Of a stretch of 64,000 nt of DNA, positions 52,291 to 62,003 are shown piece by piece. The notes beneath the pieces are model-generated. The model was not told the DNA's origin and made no database searches. It was given only the letters and a program-made list of their open reading frames with translations. Numbering within the stretch: the first letter of the stretch is position 1; each line of letters starts with the position of its first letter. The stretch comes from Paenibacillus turpanensis. GTDB lineage: Bacteria > Bacillota > Bacilli > Paenibacillales > YIM-B00363. Both the position numbers and the translations under genes were made by a program. The stretch covers positions 45,384 to 109,383 of the forward strand of contig NZ_WTLI01000020.1 in NCBI RefSeq assembly GCF_011421635.1, given 5' to 3'.

Positions 52291-54060
52291 ATGAAGCAAT
52301 CCAATATGAATCTCCAAAGGAACGAGGTTCAAAGAAAAGGGGCGGGGGCGTTCTCCCGCGCCCTTTCTTTATCCTCCGGCCATCCGCTGAACAAAGTGCT
52401 GCTGGGAATTGCAGGGCTTTCTATTGCAGCACTGTTTCTCGTTCCGATTTTTAAATTAATGGTTATGAGCTTTCAAACGGAAGCGGGGCTTGGACTAAAG
52501 CATTACGCCGATTTACTGCGGGAGCCGCGAACGTGGAGGACGCTGCTATCTACGGTATGGATTGTAGCCGGTTCTACCCTTGTTTCGCTGCTGCTTGGTA
52601 TTGGGGCAGCATGGTTGATGGCATACAGCGATATGAAGCGGAAATCATGGCTGCATTTGGTTGTGCTGCTCTCGTTCATTCTTCCTTCTTATGTGGTTAC
52701 ACTCGCTTGGACATCATTTATGGGCTCGCAGGGACCGGTTGCGTCGATTCTGCGATTGTTTTCGGAAGAGGCGATGCCCTGGAGCATGTACAGCTATGGC
52801 GGCATTATATTTGTTATGGGAATCCATCACTTCCCATTAGTGTATTTGCTCACGGTCGGCGTGCTGCGCCGCATTCCCCGCGAGCTGGAATGGGCGAGCC
52901 GGGCGAGCGGAGCATCCCGCTGGGCGACCTTTCGCGAGGTGACGCTGCCGCTTGCGCTGCCGGGAATTGCGGCGGGAGGGCTGCTTGCCTTCCTGGCCAG
53001 CCTCGATAATTTCGGGATTCCCGCGTTTCTAGGAATCCCGGCTAACATTACAGTGCTCAGCACGTTCATTTACGAGCAGATCGTCGGCTTCGGGCCTTCG
53101 GCGTTTGCCCGAAGCTCGGCGCTCTCTGTGGTGCTCGGCATCATCGCCATCGGCGGAACCTTCGTGCAGTGGCTGCTTGTCCGCAGGTCGAAGGCTTCGG
53201 AAACGGCCGCCGAGGATATGGCGCCGCGTTTCACGCTCGGAAAGCGAGCGAAGCTTTATACGTCGGCCGTATGGGGGTTTTTAGCGGTTATCACGTTTTT
53301 GCCGCTGGTGTCTATGGTCATGACTTCGTTAAAGCGGGCGTACGGCCTTCCGTTTTCTTACAGCAATATGACCTTGGAGCATTATCGCTTCGTGCTGCTG
53401 GACAACATGAAAGCGAAGCAGGCTATCGCCAACAGTCTGACTTTATCGCTGGTAACCGTCGTGATCTGCTTGGCGGCCGGAACTTTGTTTGCGTATTACC
53501 GGTTAAAGCGTCCCGGGGCGGCTTCGCGTTTTCTTGAGCTTGCCATCAGCTTGCCCTACGCGCTGCCGGGTATCGTCTTTAGCCTCGCCATGATTTTAAC
53601 TTGGATTGAGCCGATTCCGGGCTGGAATCCGGGAATCTATGGCAGTATGAGCATTTTGTTTATCGCCTATGTAATCCGGTTCATGATTTTGCAGGTACGC
53701 AGCAGTATGTCTGCTTTTATGCAGGTGGACCGTTCGGTTGAGGAGGCTTCAAGGATAAGCGGCGCCGGACGCCTCACCACTTGGCGCCGGATCCTCATTC
53801 CGTTGACGCTGCCGGGTTTAGCTGCAGGTGCAGTACTGGTCTTTCTAACTGCGCTTACAGAATTAACGGTCTCGTCCTTGCTTTGGTCTTCCGGCACGGA
53901 GACGATCGGGGTCGTTATTTTCAATTTTGAGCAGGCCGGCAACACGACACATTCCGCAGCGCTCTCCAGTGTAATCGTTGGTATGATTTTGCTGGGACTG
54001 ATTATTTTTGAGCGGATTGAACAGGCGGCAAAGAAAAGAGAGGGACGTCATGAGCACTGA
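52291..54060 (+). CDS. ABC permease with two fused channel domains (FbpB/AfuB type)
   Basis: Membrane protein of 589 residues and about twelve helices, being two permease domains fused. Each half has its own EAA loop: WASRASGASRWATFREVTLP near residue 205 and EEASRISGAGRLTTWRRILI near residue 490. This fused form is typical of ferric-iron and related importers. It overlaps the ATPase gene by 11 bp. Confidence 0.9.
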   Translation: MKQSNMNLQRNEVQRKGAGAFSRALSLSSGHPLNKVLLGIAGLSIAALFLVPIFKLMVMSFQTEAGLGLKHYADLLREPRTWRTLLSTVWIVAGSTLVSLLLGIGAAWLMAYSDMKRKSWLHLVVLLSFILPSYVVTLAWTSFMGSQGPVASILRLFSEEAMPWSMYSYGGIIFVMGIHHFPLVYLLTVGVLRRIPRELEWASRASGASRWATFREVTLPLALPGIAAGGLLAFLASLDNFGIPAFLGIPANITVLSTFIYEQIVGFGPSAFARSSALSVVLGIIAIGGTFVQWLLVRRSKASETAAEDMAPRFTLGKRAKLYTSAVWGFLAVITFLPLVSMVMTSLKRAYGLPFSYSNMTLEHYRFVLLDNMKAKQAIANSLTLSLVTVVICLAAGTLFAYYRLKRPGAASRFLELAISLPYALPGIVFSLAMILTWIEPIPGWNPGIYGSMSILFIAYVIRFMILQVRSSMSAFMQVDRSVEEASRISGAGRLTTWRRILIPLTLPGLAAGAVLVFLTALTELTVSSLLWSSGTETIGVVIFNFEQAGNTTHSAALSSVIVGMILLGLIIFERIEQAAKKREGRHEH

Positions 54061-55132
54061 AATGATCCAAGTGACGAAGCGGTATGACGCAGTTGAAGTC
54101 TTGAAAGGAATTCAGCTGACGATTGAAGAGGGACAATTTGTTGCGATTTTGGGTCCGTCAGGTTGCGGAAAAACAACACTTCTCCGCTTGCTGGCCGGCT
54201 TTGACGAACCGACAAGCGGAGAAATCCGAATTGGCGGAATAACGGTTGGAAAGGCGGGACAGCTTGTTCCGCCGGAACAAAGACATATCGGTATGGTGTT
54301 TCAATCGTTTGCACTTTGGCCGCATTTGTGCGTGGGCGAGCATGTGCGTTATCCGCTTCGCCATCAGCGCAAACGGATGGCCGCCGGCGGAGGCTCCGGC
54401 GCTTCCGATCAGCAGCGCATTGCGGAAGTGCTGGAGATGGTCGGACTCGCCCATTTGGAAAATCGAATGCCGCATGAGCTGTCGGGCGGTCAAAAGCAGC
54501 GCGTCGCCTTTGCCCGCGCAGTAGCCGCCGAGCCATCGCTGCTGCTTATGGATGAGCCGCTGTCGAGCCTTGACGCCATGCTGCGTCACGACATGCGCCG
54601 CGAGATCCAGAACCTGCATCGACTAAGCGGAGCATCGATCGTTTATGTTACACATGATCAATCCGAAGCGATGGCGATGGCCGATCAGGTCGTCGTCATG
54701 AACAACGGAAGGATCGAGCAGGTTGGTACTCCACGGGACGTCTATTTAACACCCGCCACAGAATTTGTAGCTCAGTTTGTCGGTAAAGCGAATATGGTGG
54801 AGGGCCAGTGGGAGGGTTCGCTCTTTCGGCCAAAAGCGGTGGACGGAGCACAGCCCGTATGGTATGGAGGCGACGTTTCGCCGCTGCTGAGAGAGAAGGG
54901 GCTGTTCCCCGCGAGGCCCGATCAGCTGCGGATAAGCAGGCTGGACGAGATGGAACCTGGAGCTGACGGTCTGCGAGGACGCATCGTAAACGTTCAGTAT
55001 CAAGGAAAAGAAATTCATTATACCGTGGAAATGAGCAGCAGCCACTGGGTTGTGCACGCAGGATTAGACGAAGTGTACCATCACGGGGATGAAATTGTTA
55101 TTAACGTAAAGCAGGCCACCCCAAAGCAGTAA
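54050..55132 (+). CDS. ABC ATP-binding protein (FbpC/PotA type)
   Basis: ATPase of 360 residues; ATG at 54050 with AGAGAGGGA before it. Walker A GPSGCGKTT, signature LSGGQKQR, Walker B LLLMDEPLSSLD and the H-loop THDQ are intact. A TOBE-like regulatory domain occupies about 250-360. Completes the three-gene importer and is followed by a terminator that overlaps its stop. Confidence 0.92.
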   Translation: MSTEMIQVTKRYDAVEVLKGIQLTIEEGQFVAILGPSGCGKTTLLRLLAGFDEPTSGEIRIGGITVGKAGQLVPPEQRHIGMVFQSFALWPHLCVGEHVRYPLRHQRKRMAAGGGSGASDQQRIAEVLEMVGLAHLENRMPHELSGGQKQRVAFARAVAAEPSLLLMDEPLSSLDAMLRHDMRREIQNLHRLSGASIVYVTHDQSEAMAMADQVVVMNNGRIEQVGTPRDVYLTPATEFVAQFVGKANMVEGQWEGSLFRPKAVDGAQPVWYGGDVSPLLREKGLFPARPDQLRISRLDEMEPGADGLRGRIVNVQYQGKEIHYTVEMSSSHWVVHAGLDEVYHHGDEIVINVKQATPKQ

Positions 55133-55149
55133 GCTTCGGGGTGTTTTAC
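55117..55149 (+). terminator. Terminator of the iron-type importer operon
   Basis: CACCCCAAAGC pairs with GCTTCGGGGTG (one mismatch), followed by TTTTAC. Confidence 0.75.
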
Positions 55150-55152
55150 TTC

Positions 55153-55180
55153 TTGACATATAATCAAATAATTATATGAT
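55153..55180 (+). promoter_or_regulatory. arsR promoter with overlapping ArsR/SmtB-type operator
   Basis: TTGACA and TATGAT are spaced by 16 bp. Between and over the -10, ATCAAATAATTATATGAT (55163-55180) is an almost perfect palindrome with one mismatch per arm, as expected of an ArsR-family operator. This predicts autorepression relieved by arsenite. Confidence 0.6.
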
Positions 55181-55200
55181 AATATCATTCAGTATGAATA

Positions 55201-55560
55201 TTGTGGAGAACGGAGGAGAAAGGCATCGAAGAAAATCAAGCAAAGGGAGAGAAGCTTGCCGACATGTCGGAGCAGTATAAGATGCTTGGCGATAAGTCGA
55301 GGCTTACCATTTTGGCAAGCCTTAAGGTCAGGGAGCTGTGCGTGTACGATTTAGTGGACATTCTGGGCATATCACAGCCGGGTGTCAGCCAGCATTTGCG
55401 AAAATTAAAGGCAGCCGGCCTCGTTACAGAAACACGCAAAGGCCAATGGGTTTATTATTCGTTGACATTAGAAGATAAACCGCATATTAAAGCCGCCTTG
55501 GAATTTGCGCCGTCCATGCAGCAGCAGGTGGAGCAGCTGAAAAATGATTGTTGTCAATAA
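55201..55560 (+). CDS. arsR: ArsR-family arsenical resistance repressor
   Basis: Winged-helix repressor. The coordinates mark the longest frame, from a TTG that has no ribosome site. The best site is GGAGG at 55212-55216, 8 bp before an ATC codon (55225), where the protein would begin with EENQAKGEKL; an ATG at 55264 is the first conventional start. The recognition helix is ISQPGVSQHLRKLKAAG. The N-terminal metal site uses a Cys in ELCVYDLVDIL, like ArsR of plasmid R773 (one Cys only in that helix), with DCC near the C-terminus. Divergent from nothing; heads arsR-arsB-arsC. Confidence 0.88.
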   Translation: MWRTEEKGIEENQAKGEKLADMSEQYKMLGDKSRLTILASLKVRELCVYDLVDILGISQPGVSQHLRKLKAAGLVTETRKGQWVYYSLTLEDKPHIKAALEFAPSMQQQVEQLKNDCCQ

Positions 55561-55581
55561 GAGAAGCATGAAGGAGGATGT

Positions 55582-56874
55582 ATGGCTGCATTAGCCGCGG
55601 CGATTTTTATCGTCACATTAACGTTTGTAATTTGGCAGCCGAAAGGGCTGGGCATCGGTTACTCCGCGATGGGCGGGGCCTTGCTTGCGCTGCTTTTCGG
55701 CGTAGTATCTTGGGGGGATGTGTGGACCGTAACCGGAATCGTTTGGAATGCAACGATTGCGTTCGTCGGCATTATTCTCATCTCGTTAATTTTGGACGAG
55801 GTCGGTTTCTTTGAGTGGTCTGCACTGCATATGGCCAGACTTGCCAAGGGCAGCGGAGTCCTTATGTTTGTTTATGTGATTCTCCTCGGAGCTGCTGTAT
55901 CGGCTTTATTTGCAAATGACGGGGCCGCCCTTATTTTAACGCCAATTGTCTTGGCCATGGTGCGCGCCCTGCGTTTTGAAGAACAAATGGTGCTGCCCTT
56001 TATTATGGCGAGCGGTTTTATCGCAGACACCACCTCGCTGCCCTTTGTCATTAGCAATCTTGTAAACATCGTATCTGCGGACTATTTCGGCATTGGGTTT
56101 GCCGAGTACGCAAGCCGGATGCTCGTACCGAATTTATTTTCCTTATTGGCAAGCTTAGCGGTTCTTTATTTGTTCTTTAGAAAAAAGATTCCGGTGCGAT
56201 ACGATGATCGCAAGGTCCGCGAACCGAAAGAAGCGATCAAGGATATGCGGCTGTTCCGTCTGTCGTGGGTAATTTTAGCCCTATTGCTCGCTGCTTATTT
56301 TACAAGTGAGTGGCTGTCGCTGCCTATTTCTTTAATCGCCGGTCTAGCTGCGATTATCTTTGTGGTTGCTGCGAAAGCAACCGGTGTCATCGATACAAAG
56401 CGTGTCATTCAGGATGCTCCATGGGCAGTCGTCGTGTTTTCCATTGGCATGTACGTGGTCGTTTATGGTCTGCGCAACGCGGGCTTGACGGATGTGCTGG
56501 GCGATCTGATCCGCGAGGTGTCGGGGGGAGGATTATACGCCGCAACGATGGGCATGGGCTTTATCGCTGCGCTGCTGTCGTCCGTTATGAACAATATGCC
56601 CACCGTGATGATCGATGCGCTGGCGATCGATGCGAGCGGGATTCAAGGCGTTACCAAAGAGGCTTTGATATACGCTAATGTAATCGGTTCTGATTTGGGT
56701 CCGAAAATTACTCCGATCGGCTCGCTGGCTACCCTGCTATGGCTTCATGTTCTGGTAAAGAAAGGCGTGAAGATCGGCTGGGGGTACTATTTTAAAATGG
56801 GAATTGTATTAACGGTTCCTACACTGATCATTACATTAACAGGACTTTATGTATGGTTAACGATCATTTCATAA
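55582..56874 (+). CDS. arsB: Arsenite efflux permease ArsB
   Basis: Membrane protein of 430 residues and about twelve helices; GAAGGAGGA lies before the ATG. Segments such as [35 protein letters not shown] and [11 protein letters not shown] are those of ArsB (ion-transporter superfamily), not of Acr3. It expels arsenite and antimonite. 21 bp after arsR and 19 bp before arsC. Confidence 0.95.
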   Translation: MAALAAAIFIVTLTFVIWQPKGLGIGYSAMGGALLALLFGVVSWGDVWTVTGIVWNATIAFVGIILISLILDEVGFFEWSALHMARLAKGSGVLMFVYVILLGAAVSALFANDGAALILTPIVLAMVRALRFEEQMVLPFIMASGFIADTTSLPFVISNLVNIVSADYFGIGFAEYASRMLVPNLFSLLASLAVLYLFFRKKIPVRYDDRKVREPKEAIKDMRLFRLSWVILALLLAAYFTSEWLSLPISLIAGLAAIIFVVAAKATGVIDTKRVIQDAPWAVVVFSIGMYVVVYGLRNAGLTDVLGDLIREVSGGGLYAATMGMGFIAALLSSVMNNMPTVMIDALAIDASGIQGVTKEALIYANVIGSDLGPKITPIGSLATLLWLHVLVKKGVKIGWGYYFKMGIVLTVPTLIITLTGLYVWLTIIS

Positions 56875-56893
56875 CAAAAGGAGAGCTTCTTCC

Positions 56894-57316
56894 ATGGAAA
56901 AAAAGCTTGTTTATTTTCTTTGTACAGGGAACTCTTGCCGGAGCCAGATTGCCGACGGGTTTCTGAAAAAATTTGGCGGGGACCGGTACGAAGTCCGGAG
57001 CGCCGGTCTTGAGGCTCATGGACTGAACCCGCGGGCGGTGCAAATCATGAAGGAAGCGGGAGTTGATATTTCCGGCCATACTTCCGATGTGATTGATCCG
57101 GAGCTGCTGAATCGTGCGGACTATGTCATTACCCTTTGCGGACATGCCGATGAGCACTGTCCTGCCGTTATCAATCCGAAGGCAATCAAGTGGCATTGGG
57201 GCTTTGACGATCCGGCGAAGGCGACCGGTACGGAGGAAGAAATTAGTGCAAAGTTCCGTGAGGTTCGAGATTCCATTCGCTCACGCATCGAACGGTTTGT
57301 AGAAACTGGAAAATAA
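56894..57316 (+). CDS. arsC: Thioredoxin-dependent arsenate reductase
   Basis: Low-molecular-weight phosphatase-type enzyme of 140 residues, AAAGGAGAG upstream. Catalytic Cys10 sits in the P-loop CTGNSCR, and the relay pair Cys82 and Cys89 lies in [10 protein letters not shown], the same positions as in Bacillus subtilis and S. aureus pI258 ArsC. Reduces arsenate to arsenite for export by ArsB. Confidence 0.96.
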   Translation: MEKKLVYFLCTGNSCRSQIADGFLKKFGGDRYEVRSAGLEAHGLNPRAVQIMKEAGVDISGHTSDVIDPELLNRADYVITLCGHADEHCPAVINPKAIKWHWGFDDPAKATGTEEEISAKFREVRDSIRSRIERFVETGK

Positions 57317-57389
57317 TTTAGGTACTGGCATTATTGCGGTGATCTAGGCGTATGCTGGGGTGATCATACTTATTTCGGGAGGAATCCGA

Positions 57390-57740
57390 GTGCCCCATAT
57401 GTATTACACTCCAAAGACGGCTATGGAGCCGAGCTTGCTGCAAACCGTCAATGATTGCGCCGCTACTTGTGAACAAATGATCACCATGCTGCTTTCTTAC
57501 CCTGACGTTCAGGCACGCACGACACAAATCCAATTGCTTCGTGATTGCGCTTCTATCTGTGCTGAAACAGCGTGCTTCCTATCCCGCAACAGTGGATTTG
57601 CCAAAATGATCGCAGGGGTATGCGCCTACATTTGTGAAATGTGCGGCAGAGAGTGCGCGCGCTTCCGGGATCAGCACTCACAGCACTGCAGCCAAGTTTG
57701 CCTGCATTGCGCGCAAGAATGCCGGGCGTTTGCGGCATAA
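57390..57740 (+). CDS. Cys-rich four-helix-bundle copper-binding protein (DUF326)
   Basis: Protein of 116 residues; GTG at 57390 lies 6 bp after CGGGAGGA, and an ATG three codons later is too far. Repeated C-x3-C and C-x2-C motifs line helices (NDCAATCEQM, DCASICAETACF, CAYICEMCGRECARF, CSQVCLHCAQEC). This is the DUF326/Csp copper-storage family pattern. Lies 73 bp after arsC and ends in a terminator, so it may ride on the ars transcript. Confidence 0.88.
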   Translation: MPHMYYTPKTAMEPSLLQTVNDCAATCEQMITMLLSYPDVQARTTQIQLLRDCASICAETACFLSRNSGFAKMIAGVCAYICEMCGRECARFRDQHSQHCSQVCLHCAQECRAFAA

Positions 57741-57763
57741 ACAAAACGAAACGATGCATCGAT

Positions 57764-57792
57764 GGCCGGCCTTCTCTTGAAGGCCGGTTTTG
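57764..57792 (+). terminator. Terminator after the copper-binding protein gene
   Basis: CCGGCCTT and AAGGCCGG form the stem around CTCTTG, followed by TTTTGT. Confidence 0.8.
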
Positions 57793-57829
57793 TCATTCCC
57801 CTGATTCCAGCTAAAACCATCAATGGCGA

Positions 57830-57991
57830 TCATTTCGCTAAATACAGCCAAATCGGCAGCAGAAGAATGCAGCCCGCCAGCATGATGATGGAAGCGCCTG
57901 CGAGCCTCGATTCTTGTTTCCAAACGGACCATCCATGCTTAACGGTGTAAAGAAATAGGACAACGTAGCCAAGCAAATAGAAGAGTGACAT
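57830..57991 (-). CDS. Small two-helix membrane protein of the ger operon (53 aa)
   Basis: A 53-codon ORF starting 9 bp after the gerC-like stop on the same strand, with AAGG before its ATG. Two hydrophobic helices (about residues 2-17 and 33-51) are joined by a short polar loop rich in Lys, Trp and Glu. Small two-helix D proteins are known to be encoded in or beside germination-receptor operons in Bacillus and to modulate receptor function; size, topology and position fit. The similarity is structural, not by sequence. Confidence 0.65.
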   Translation of the reverse strand: MSLFYLLGYVVLFLYTVKHGWSVWKQESRLAGASIIMLAGCILLLPIWLYLAK

Positions 57992-58000
57992 TGGTCCTTA

Positions 58001-59239
58001 TCAATCCTTTATCTTTGCAGGATTAAGCGGGTGAAGCTGCTTGCCAAACCGCTGTAAAGTAACATCATAAGAGATCGTTACATGAGCAGAGCTGTATTTT
58101 TCCATCCAATCAAATTGCTTGTACTGCTGTAGGGTCCAAAACTGCCGGCGCGCCTCCAGCGACCAATGATAGGGCTCGCCTTGAAATTCCTTTTGGCTGC
58201 GGCGCACATAGCCTTCCGCTTTCTTTTCCAACTGTGTTTCGATATGCTCTTTCAGCAGCTTTTGCTTACTAAAATCGGTTACGTAATTTTCAAAGCTGGG
58301 GATCGAGATGATCTCCATTACGACAGGCACCTCTGCTTTGATTTCCATCGGCTCACTATTTACGTTAATTCGAACCTTGGTCGGGTCCTGTTTTAGCAAT
58401 CGGGCGGACACGAGAAAGTCCGGATGCAGCGGGTCACTGTAGGTGACAAACATTTGCTCCACCTTCGAGTTCGGCTGCAGCAGCATAGCGGCTCGAGTTT
58501 CCTCACCGGTCATCGTTCCGACCATTTTACCCTCTTTAATCACAGCGGAGCCAATCGCCTGCACCGGGTTAGGCTGCTTCATCTGGACCTCGCCTGCTAT
58601 ATATTCATCCTCTTGGCGAGGCTTCTTAGGATCGGTTTTCGTTGTGGCATAAATAGCCAGGTAAAGCTCTGCGTCGGCCTGTGTATAGGTATAGAAATTG
58701 CTTAGGGTCGAAATGGGAACAAGTCCTGTTTGTCTCCACCGTTTTTGCATTAAGTCATAAAATTTATGCGGCCTCGTCTCCAATGCGGGGTTCACGCCTC
58801 TTATAAACTCGGATGCCTTTTCTTTTGAAATGATCAGGACCATCTCTCTGCGAATTTGCCGATCGCGTATGACTGATTTCATAATATTTAAGAAATGATC
58901 ACTGGAAGCCAGCTCTTCGCTGATCACAAGAACCTTAGTATGTGAAAAGGTAATGTTGCGAGCAACCGAAATATTTGCAAGATCTCGCGCGGTTAACACA
59001 TCCGGAGCAGGCAGGGATACAATTTCCGATGCGGGCTCTCCTTCAGCCTGAGCTTTATCCGAGGAGCCGACCTGGGGATTCCCGATTTGATAAGTAACAA
59101 GCACCGTTCCGTTCTTTCCTTTGTCAATTCCGATGGACATTGCAAAAGCCTGCTCTTCCATCTGAGCTTGATCGTAGCAGCCGCTTACGATCGCGGATAA
59201 CGCAAGGAAAACGGTGGCCATCGCTCGTATTCTTTTCAC
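58001..59239 (-). CDS. Spore germination receptor lipoprotein, Ger(x)C family
   Basis: Lipoprotein of 412 residues; GTG start overlapping the GerB-like stop by 4 bp (GTGA). Lipobox IVSGC gives an anchored Cys21. The N-terminal FAMSIGIDKGKNG and GVNPALETRPHKFYDL segments are typical of GerAC/GerBC/GerKC. It is the C subunit of a nutrient-germinant receptor in the inner spore membrane. Translationally coupled in the gerA-B-C order. Confidence 0.92.
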   Translation of the reverse strand: MKRIRAMATVFLALSAIVSGCYDQAQMEEQAFAMSIGIDKGKNGTVLVTYQIGNPQVGSSDKAQAEGEPASEIVSLPAPDVLTARDLANISVARNITFSHTKVLVISEELASSDHFLNIMKSVIRDRQIRREMVLIISKEKASEFIRGVNPALETRPHKFYDLMQKRWRQTGLVPISTLSNFYTYTQADAELYLAIYATTKTDPKKPRQEDEYIAGEVQMKQPNPVQAIGSAVIKEGKMVGTMTGEETRAAMLLQPNSKVEQMFVTYSDPLHPDFLVSARLLKQDPTKVRINVNSEPMEIKAEVPVVMEIISIPSFENYVTDFSKQKLLKEHIETQLEKKAEGYVRRSQKEFQGEPYHWSLEARRQFWTLQQYKQFDWMEKYSSAHVTISYDVTLQRFGKQLHPLNPAKIKD

Positions 59240-60327
59240 GGGCTCGTCCCCCTTCTTAATAGGCTAAGAATCCATAAAAGTGGAGGAAGCATGATTAAAA
59301 AGAATGAGCTTACATCGAGAAGAGTGCTTCTTCCAATGAATATGGCTTGGACATAATTTTCCGGAACTAAACCGATTGCGACCACTAGGCCAGCTATAGG
59401 AGCCAAGAGCGGCTTGTACTTATGGACTCCAATCATTTGAGAAAAGATGATCGTTGTAATAAATAGATATACGGCGAAATGAACAATCGAGGCAACGACC
59501 CAAAAAATAAGGAAAAAAGCTTCCGTGTTTGTGAAAAACTCGCCGATTTTGACAAACCTCGTTATTTCCTGATAATGAAATGCGATCAATTCCACTCCCG
59601 GTGTATCAAACACCATAATGTAAACGGCTAAAAATAACGCAAGTGCTCCAATGGAAAAAAGAAAACTGATGTAGCTTGAAATCTTAAAATCCCGGTAATT
59701 CCTTACAAACGGAAATAATACCGCCACGTATAGGATATCTCCGAAGAGGGAGCTTTTCATGATACCTTCTTTGAGCAGCACGGGGATACCCGGTCCTGCC
59801 AGTGGAAACAAGTATTTCCATTCCAGCTCGTCCACTAAAGAAAAAATCAATACGAATGTAGTTAACAAAATATATGGAATTGTAATATAAGCGGTACGGC
59901 TAATTCCTTCGATTCCGGTTACAGCAACGTAGCAGCTGAAGCCGATAATAAGGACGTATATTAAAATGAGCGGCGTGGTCGGATAAAATAACGTGCCCAT
60001 GATGTCTGCGTAGCTTCGGCTGTTAAATGCGGTAGCGATAAGAGAAACGATAAACAAGGCGGCGCTAATCAAGAATCCGCAGTATTTACCGGTCAACTGA
60101 TAGATGATGTCGATCAGCCCTTTATCCTTGTGCTTTTTTACGAGCTGGAGTAAGCATAAGAGAGGGAGCAGCATGACAGCCCCGTTTATAAGCGGTATGG
60201 TCCATGCTGCATTTTTCCCCTCTTGAAACAAGAGTGCCGGGGTTGTATCGGAAAATTTGATTCCCATCATCATTATAATGACCGTCGTACATTCACGAAT
60301 GCCGATTTTGCCGTCGCTCAGCTTCAT
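59236..60327 (-). CDS. Spore germination receptor permease, GerB family
   Basis: Endospore-germination permease of about 363 residues and ten helices, of the amino-acid/polyamine permease superfamily. The ATG at 60327 is used; the TTG at 60336 is also possible, as the site AGGAGGAC lies between best distances for both. It is the germinant-binding B subunit. Which nutrient it senses cannot be told. It overlaps gerC by 4 bp. Confidence 0.92.
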   Translation of the reverse strand: MKLSDGKIGIRECTTVIIMMMGIKFSDTTPALLFQEGKNAAWTIPLINGAVMLLPLLCLLQLVKKHKDKGLIDIIYQLTGKYCGFLISAALFIVSLIATAFNSRSYADIMGTLFYPTTPLILIYVLIIGFSCYVAVTGIEGISRTAYITIPYILLTTFVLIFSLVDELEWKYLFPLAGPGIPVLLKEGIMKSSLFGDILYVAVLFPFVRNYRDFKISSYISFLFSIGALALFLAVYIMVFDTPGVELIAFHYQEITRFVKIGEFFTNTEAFFLIFWVVASIVHFAVYLFITTIIFSQMIGVHKYKPLLAPIAGLVVAIGLVPENYVQAIFIGRSTLLDVSSFFLIMLPPLLWILSLLRRGTSP

Positions 60328-60343
60328 AAACAGCAAGGTCCTC

Positions 60344-61837
60344 CTATGGTTTCTTTTTCCTAAACGGGTCCTTAGGATGGGTAGACATCGACCGAATCCA
60401 GTGACGCCAAACCTGAGGTCGTGCGATTAAGTCCTTGGAGGAGCGCTCGTGCGGCGCTAGCGGTGACAGGAAAGGAACACCGAATGATTTGATTGTGCTC
60501 ATATAGGCGATGGCTGCTGTTAAAAAGAGTGTAATTCCGAAAAAACCCATTAGTGCTGCGAATCCTAGAAAAATGAAACGGGTAATGCGAATAAGAAAGC
60601 TAAAGCTGATGTTTGGGATCGCGAAGGAAGAAAGTCCGGTCAATGCAACTACGATAACAAGAATCGGGCTAATGATATTGGCGTCTACAGCTGCTTGTCC
60701 TAGGATTAAGGCGCCGACGATGCCGATCGTCGGACCAATCGGGGTGGGTACACGTACTCCCGCCTCCCGGAGAAGCTCGAACGAAAGCTCCATGAAGAAA
60801 ACCTCTATAATTGCCGGAAACGGAACCTTTTCTCTTGTAGCCGCAATCGCCAAGAGCAGGTCGGTAGGCAGCATTTCAATGTGATAGTTTGTCACAGCCA
60901 CATAGATGGACGGTGTCAGCATCGCAACAAAGAAGGCGACTAAACGGATAAAGCGTATAAAATTACCGAAAGCCCATCGTTCATACATATCCTCTGCGGT
61001 ATGAAAGAACGACCAGAAGGTCACGGGTGCAACTAAGCAGGCTGGGGAGCTGTCCATGATCAGCACGACATGCCCTTCAAGCAAGAAGGAGGCTGCCCGA
61101 TCCGGGCGTTCCGTCCAAAGTACAGTCGGAATAAGCGAATAGGGCCGATCCTCAATATGCTGCTCCAGGATGGATAAAGACTGGATGCTATCCGCTTGGA
61201 TTTGCCGAATTCGACCCTTGACCTTCTCCACAATTTTATCGTCCGCCAAATCTTTTATATACAATACGGATACTTGGGTCATTGACCGATCGCCGATGTT
61301 CACGTATTCGGTGACAAGACTGGCATCGCGCAGCTGTTTGCGGATTAAGGAACGGTTTACGGTGCCGGATTCAATAAATCCCTCTTGGGGACCTTTCAGT
61401 ACGTTTTCATTAATTGGCTTTTCCACGGCTCGATGCTCGAAGCCTGTAGTTTCGATATAGAGCGCCTCCGGCGTGCCCTCGATCAAAAGCAGCGTGTTTC
61501 CTTTAATAATTTGATCAACCGCCTGCTCCGAATCGGTGATCCTATGTACAGAAGCCGCAGTAAGAAGCTTGGTTTTCAGCATCGTTAATGAATCGGAACG
61601 TTCATGATGCTTTATAGTGGAAGCATCCAGCAGCGGCCTAATCACTTGCTTTTCAAGCTGTTTAGTGTCCGCCATTCCGATCAAATATAGAGCAGATGCC
61701 TGGATACCTAAAGCAGGAATATGAAAATTCCTTACTACAAAGTCCTGATTTAAGGGATGATGAAACGCGGAGGCGATGCTGTCCACATTGGCCTGCAGCA
61801 CATTTGTGAATTGCTTAACGGTTGATGCAGATTCCAC
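60344..61837 (-). CDS. Spore germination receptor subunit, GerA family
   Basis: Protein of 497 residues with a GTG start after AAAGGAGG. The soluble N-terminal half (about 1-280) is followed by four to five helices, including PSIYVAVTNYHIEMLPTDLL and VPTPIGPTIGIVGALILGQAAV, the GerAA/GerBA signature. The first gene of the operon. GerA, GerB and GerC form a receptor channel in the spore inner membrane. Confidence 0.94.
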   Translation of the reverse strand: MESASTVKQFTNVLQANVDSIASAFHHPLNQDFVVRNFHIPALGIQASALYLIGMADTKQLEKQVIRPLLDASTIKHHERSDSLTMLKTKLLTAASVHRITDSEQAVDQIIKGNTLLLIEGTPEALYIETTGFEHRAVEKPINENVLKGPQEGFIESGTVNRSLIRKQLRDASLVTEYVNIGDRSMTQVSVLYIKDLADDKIVEKVKGRIRQIQADSIQSLSILEQHIEDRPYSLIPTVLWTERPDRAASFLLEGHVVLIMDSSPACLVAPVTFWSFFHTAEDMYERWAFGNFIRFIRLVAFFVAMLTPSIYVAVTNYHIEMLPTDLLLAIAATREKVPFPAIIEVFFMELSFELLREAGVRVPTPIGPTIGIVGALILGQAAVDANIISPILVIVVALTGLSSFAIPNISFSFLIRITRFIFLGFAALMGFFGITLFLTAAIAYMSTIKSFGVPFLSPLAPHERSSKDLIARPQVWRHWIRSMSTHPKDPFRKKKP

Positions 61838-61941
61838 CTTCGATCCTCCTTTGTCTTATATTGGCTTAATTTGACTCGTGGGGAGCATTTCTATTCCGTA
61901 CCCGTCGTGGTACAAAATGAGGTTTTTATTCAGTGACGAGG

Positions 61942-61976
61942 TTGACTTCATTAACTGTATAGAATAAAATTACAGT
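61942..61976 (+). promoter_or_regulatory. Promoter and inverted repeat before the Rrf2-family gene
   Basis: TTGACT and TAAAAT are spaced by 17 bp. ACTGTA (61954-61959) and TACAGT (61971-61976) are exact complements with 11 bp between, overlapping the promoter. An Rrf2 protein bound here would block its own gene. Confidence 0.45.
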
Positions 61977-62003
61977 AACCTTGCCGAGAGGATACTGAAC
62001 GCA

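Noticed and set aside
51172..55132. Firm assignment of the importer as ferric iron
   Set aside because: The family fits, but the paired-Tyr iron ligands are not evident and no Fur box is seen, so the substrate is left open.
57762..57950. A 62-codon plus-strand frame after the copper-binding protein gene
   Set aside because: It is antisense to the 53-codon ger-operon ORF and lies across a terminator; no ribosome site.
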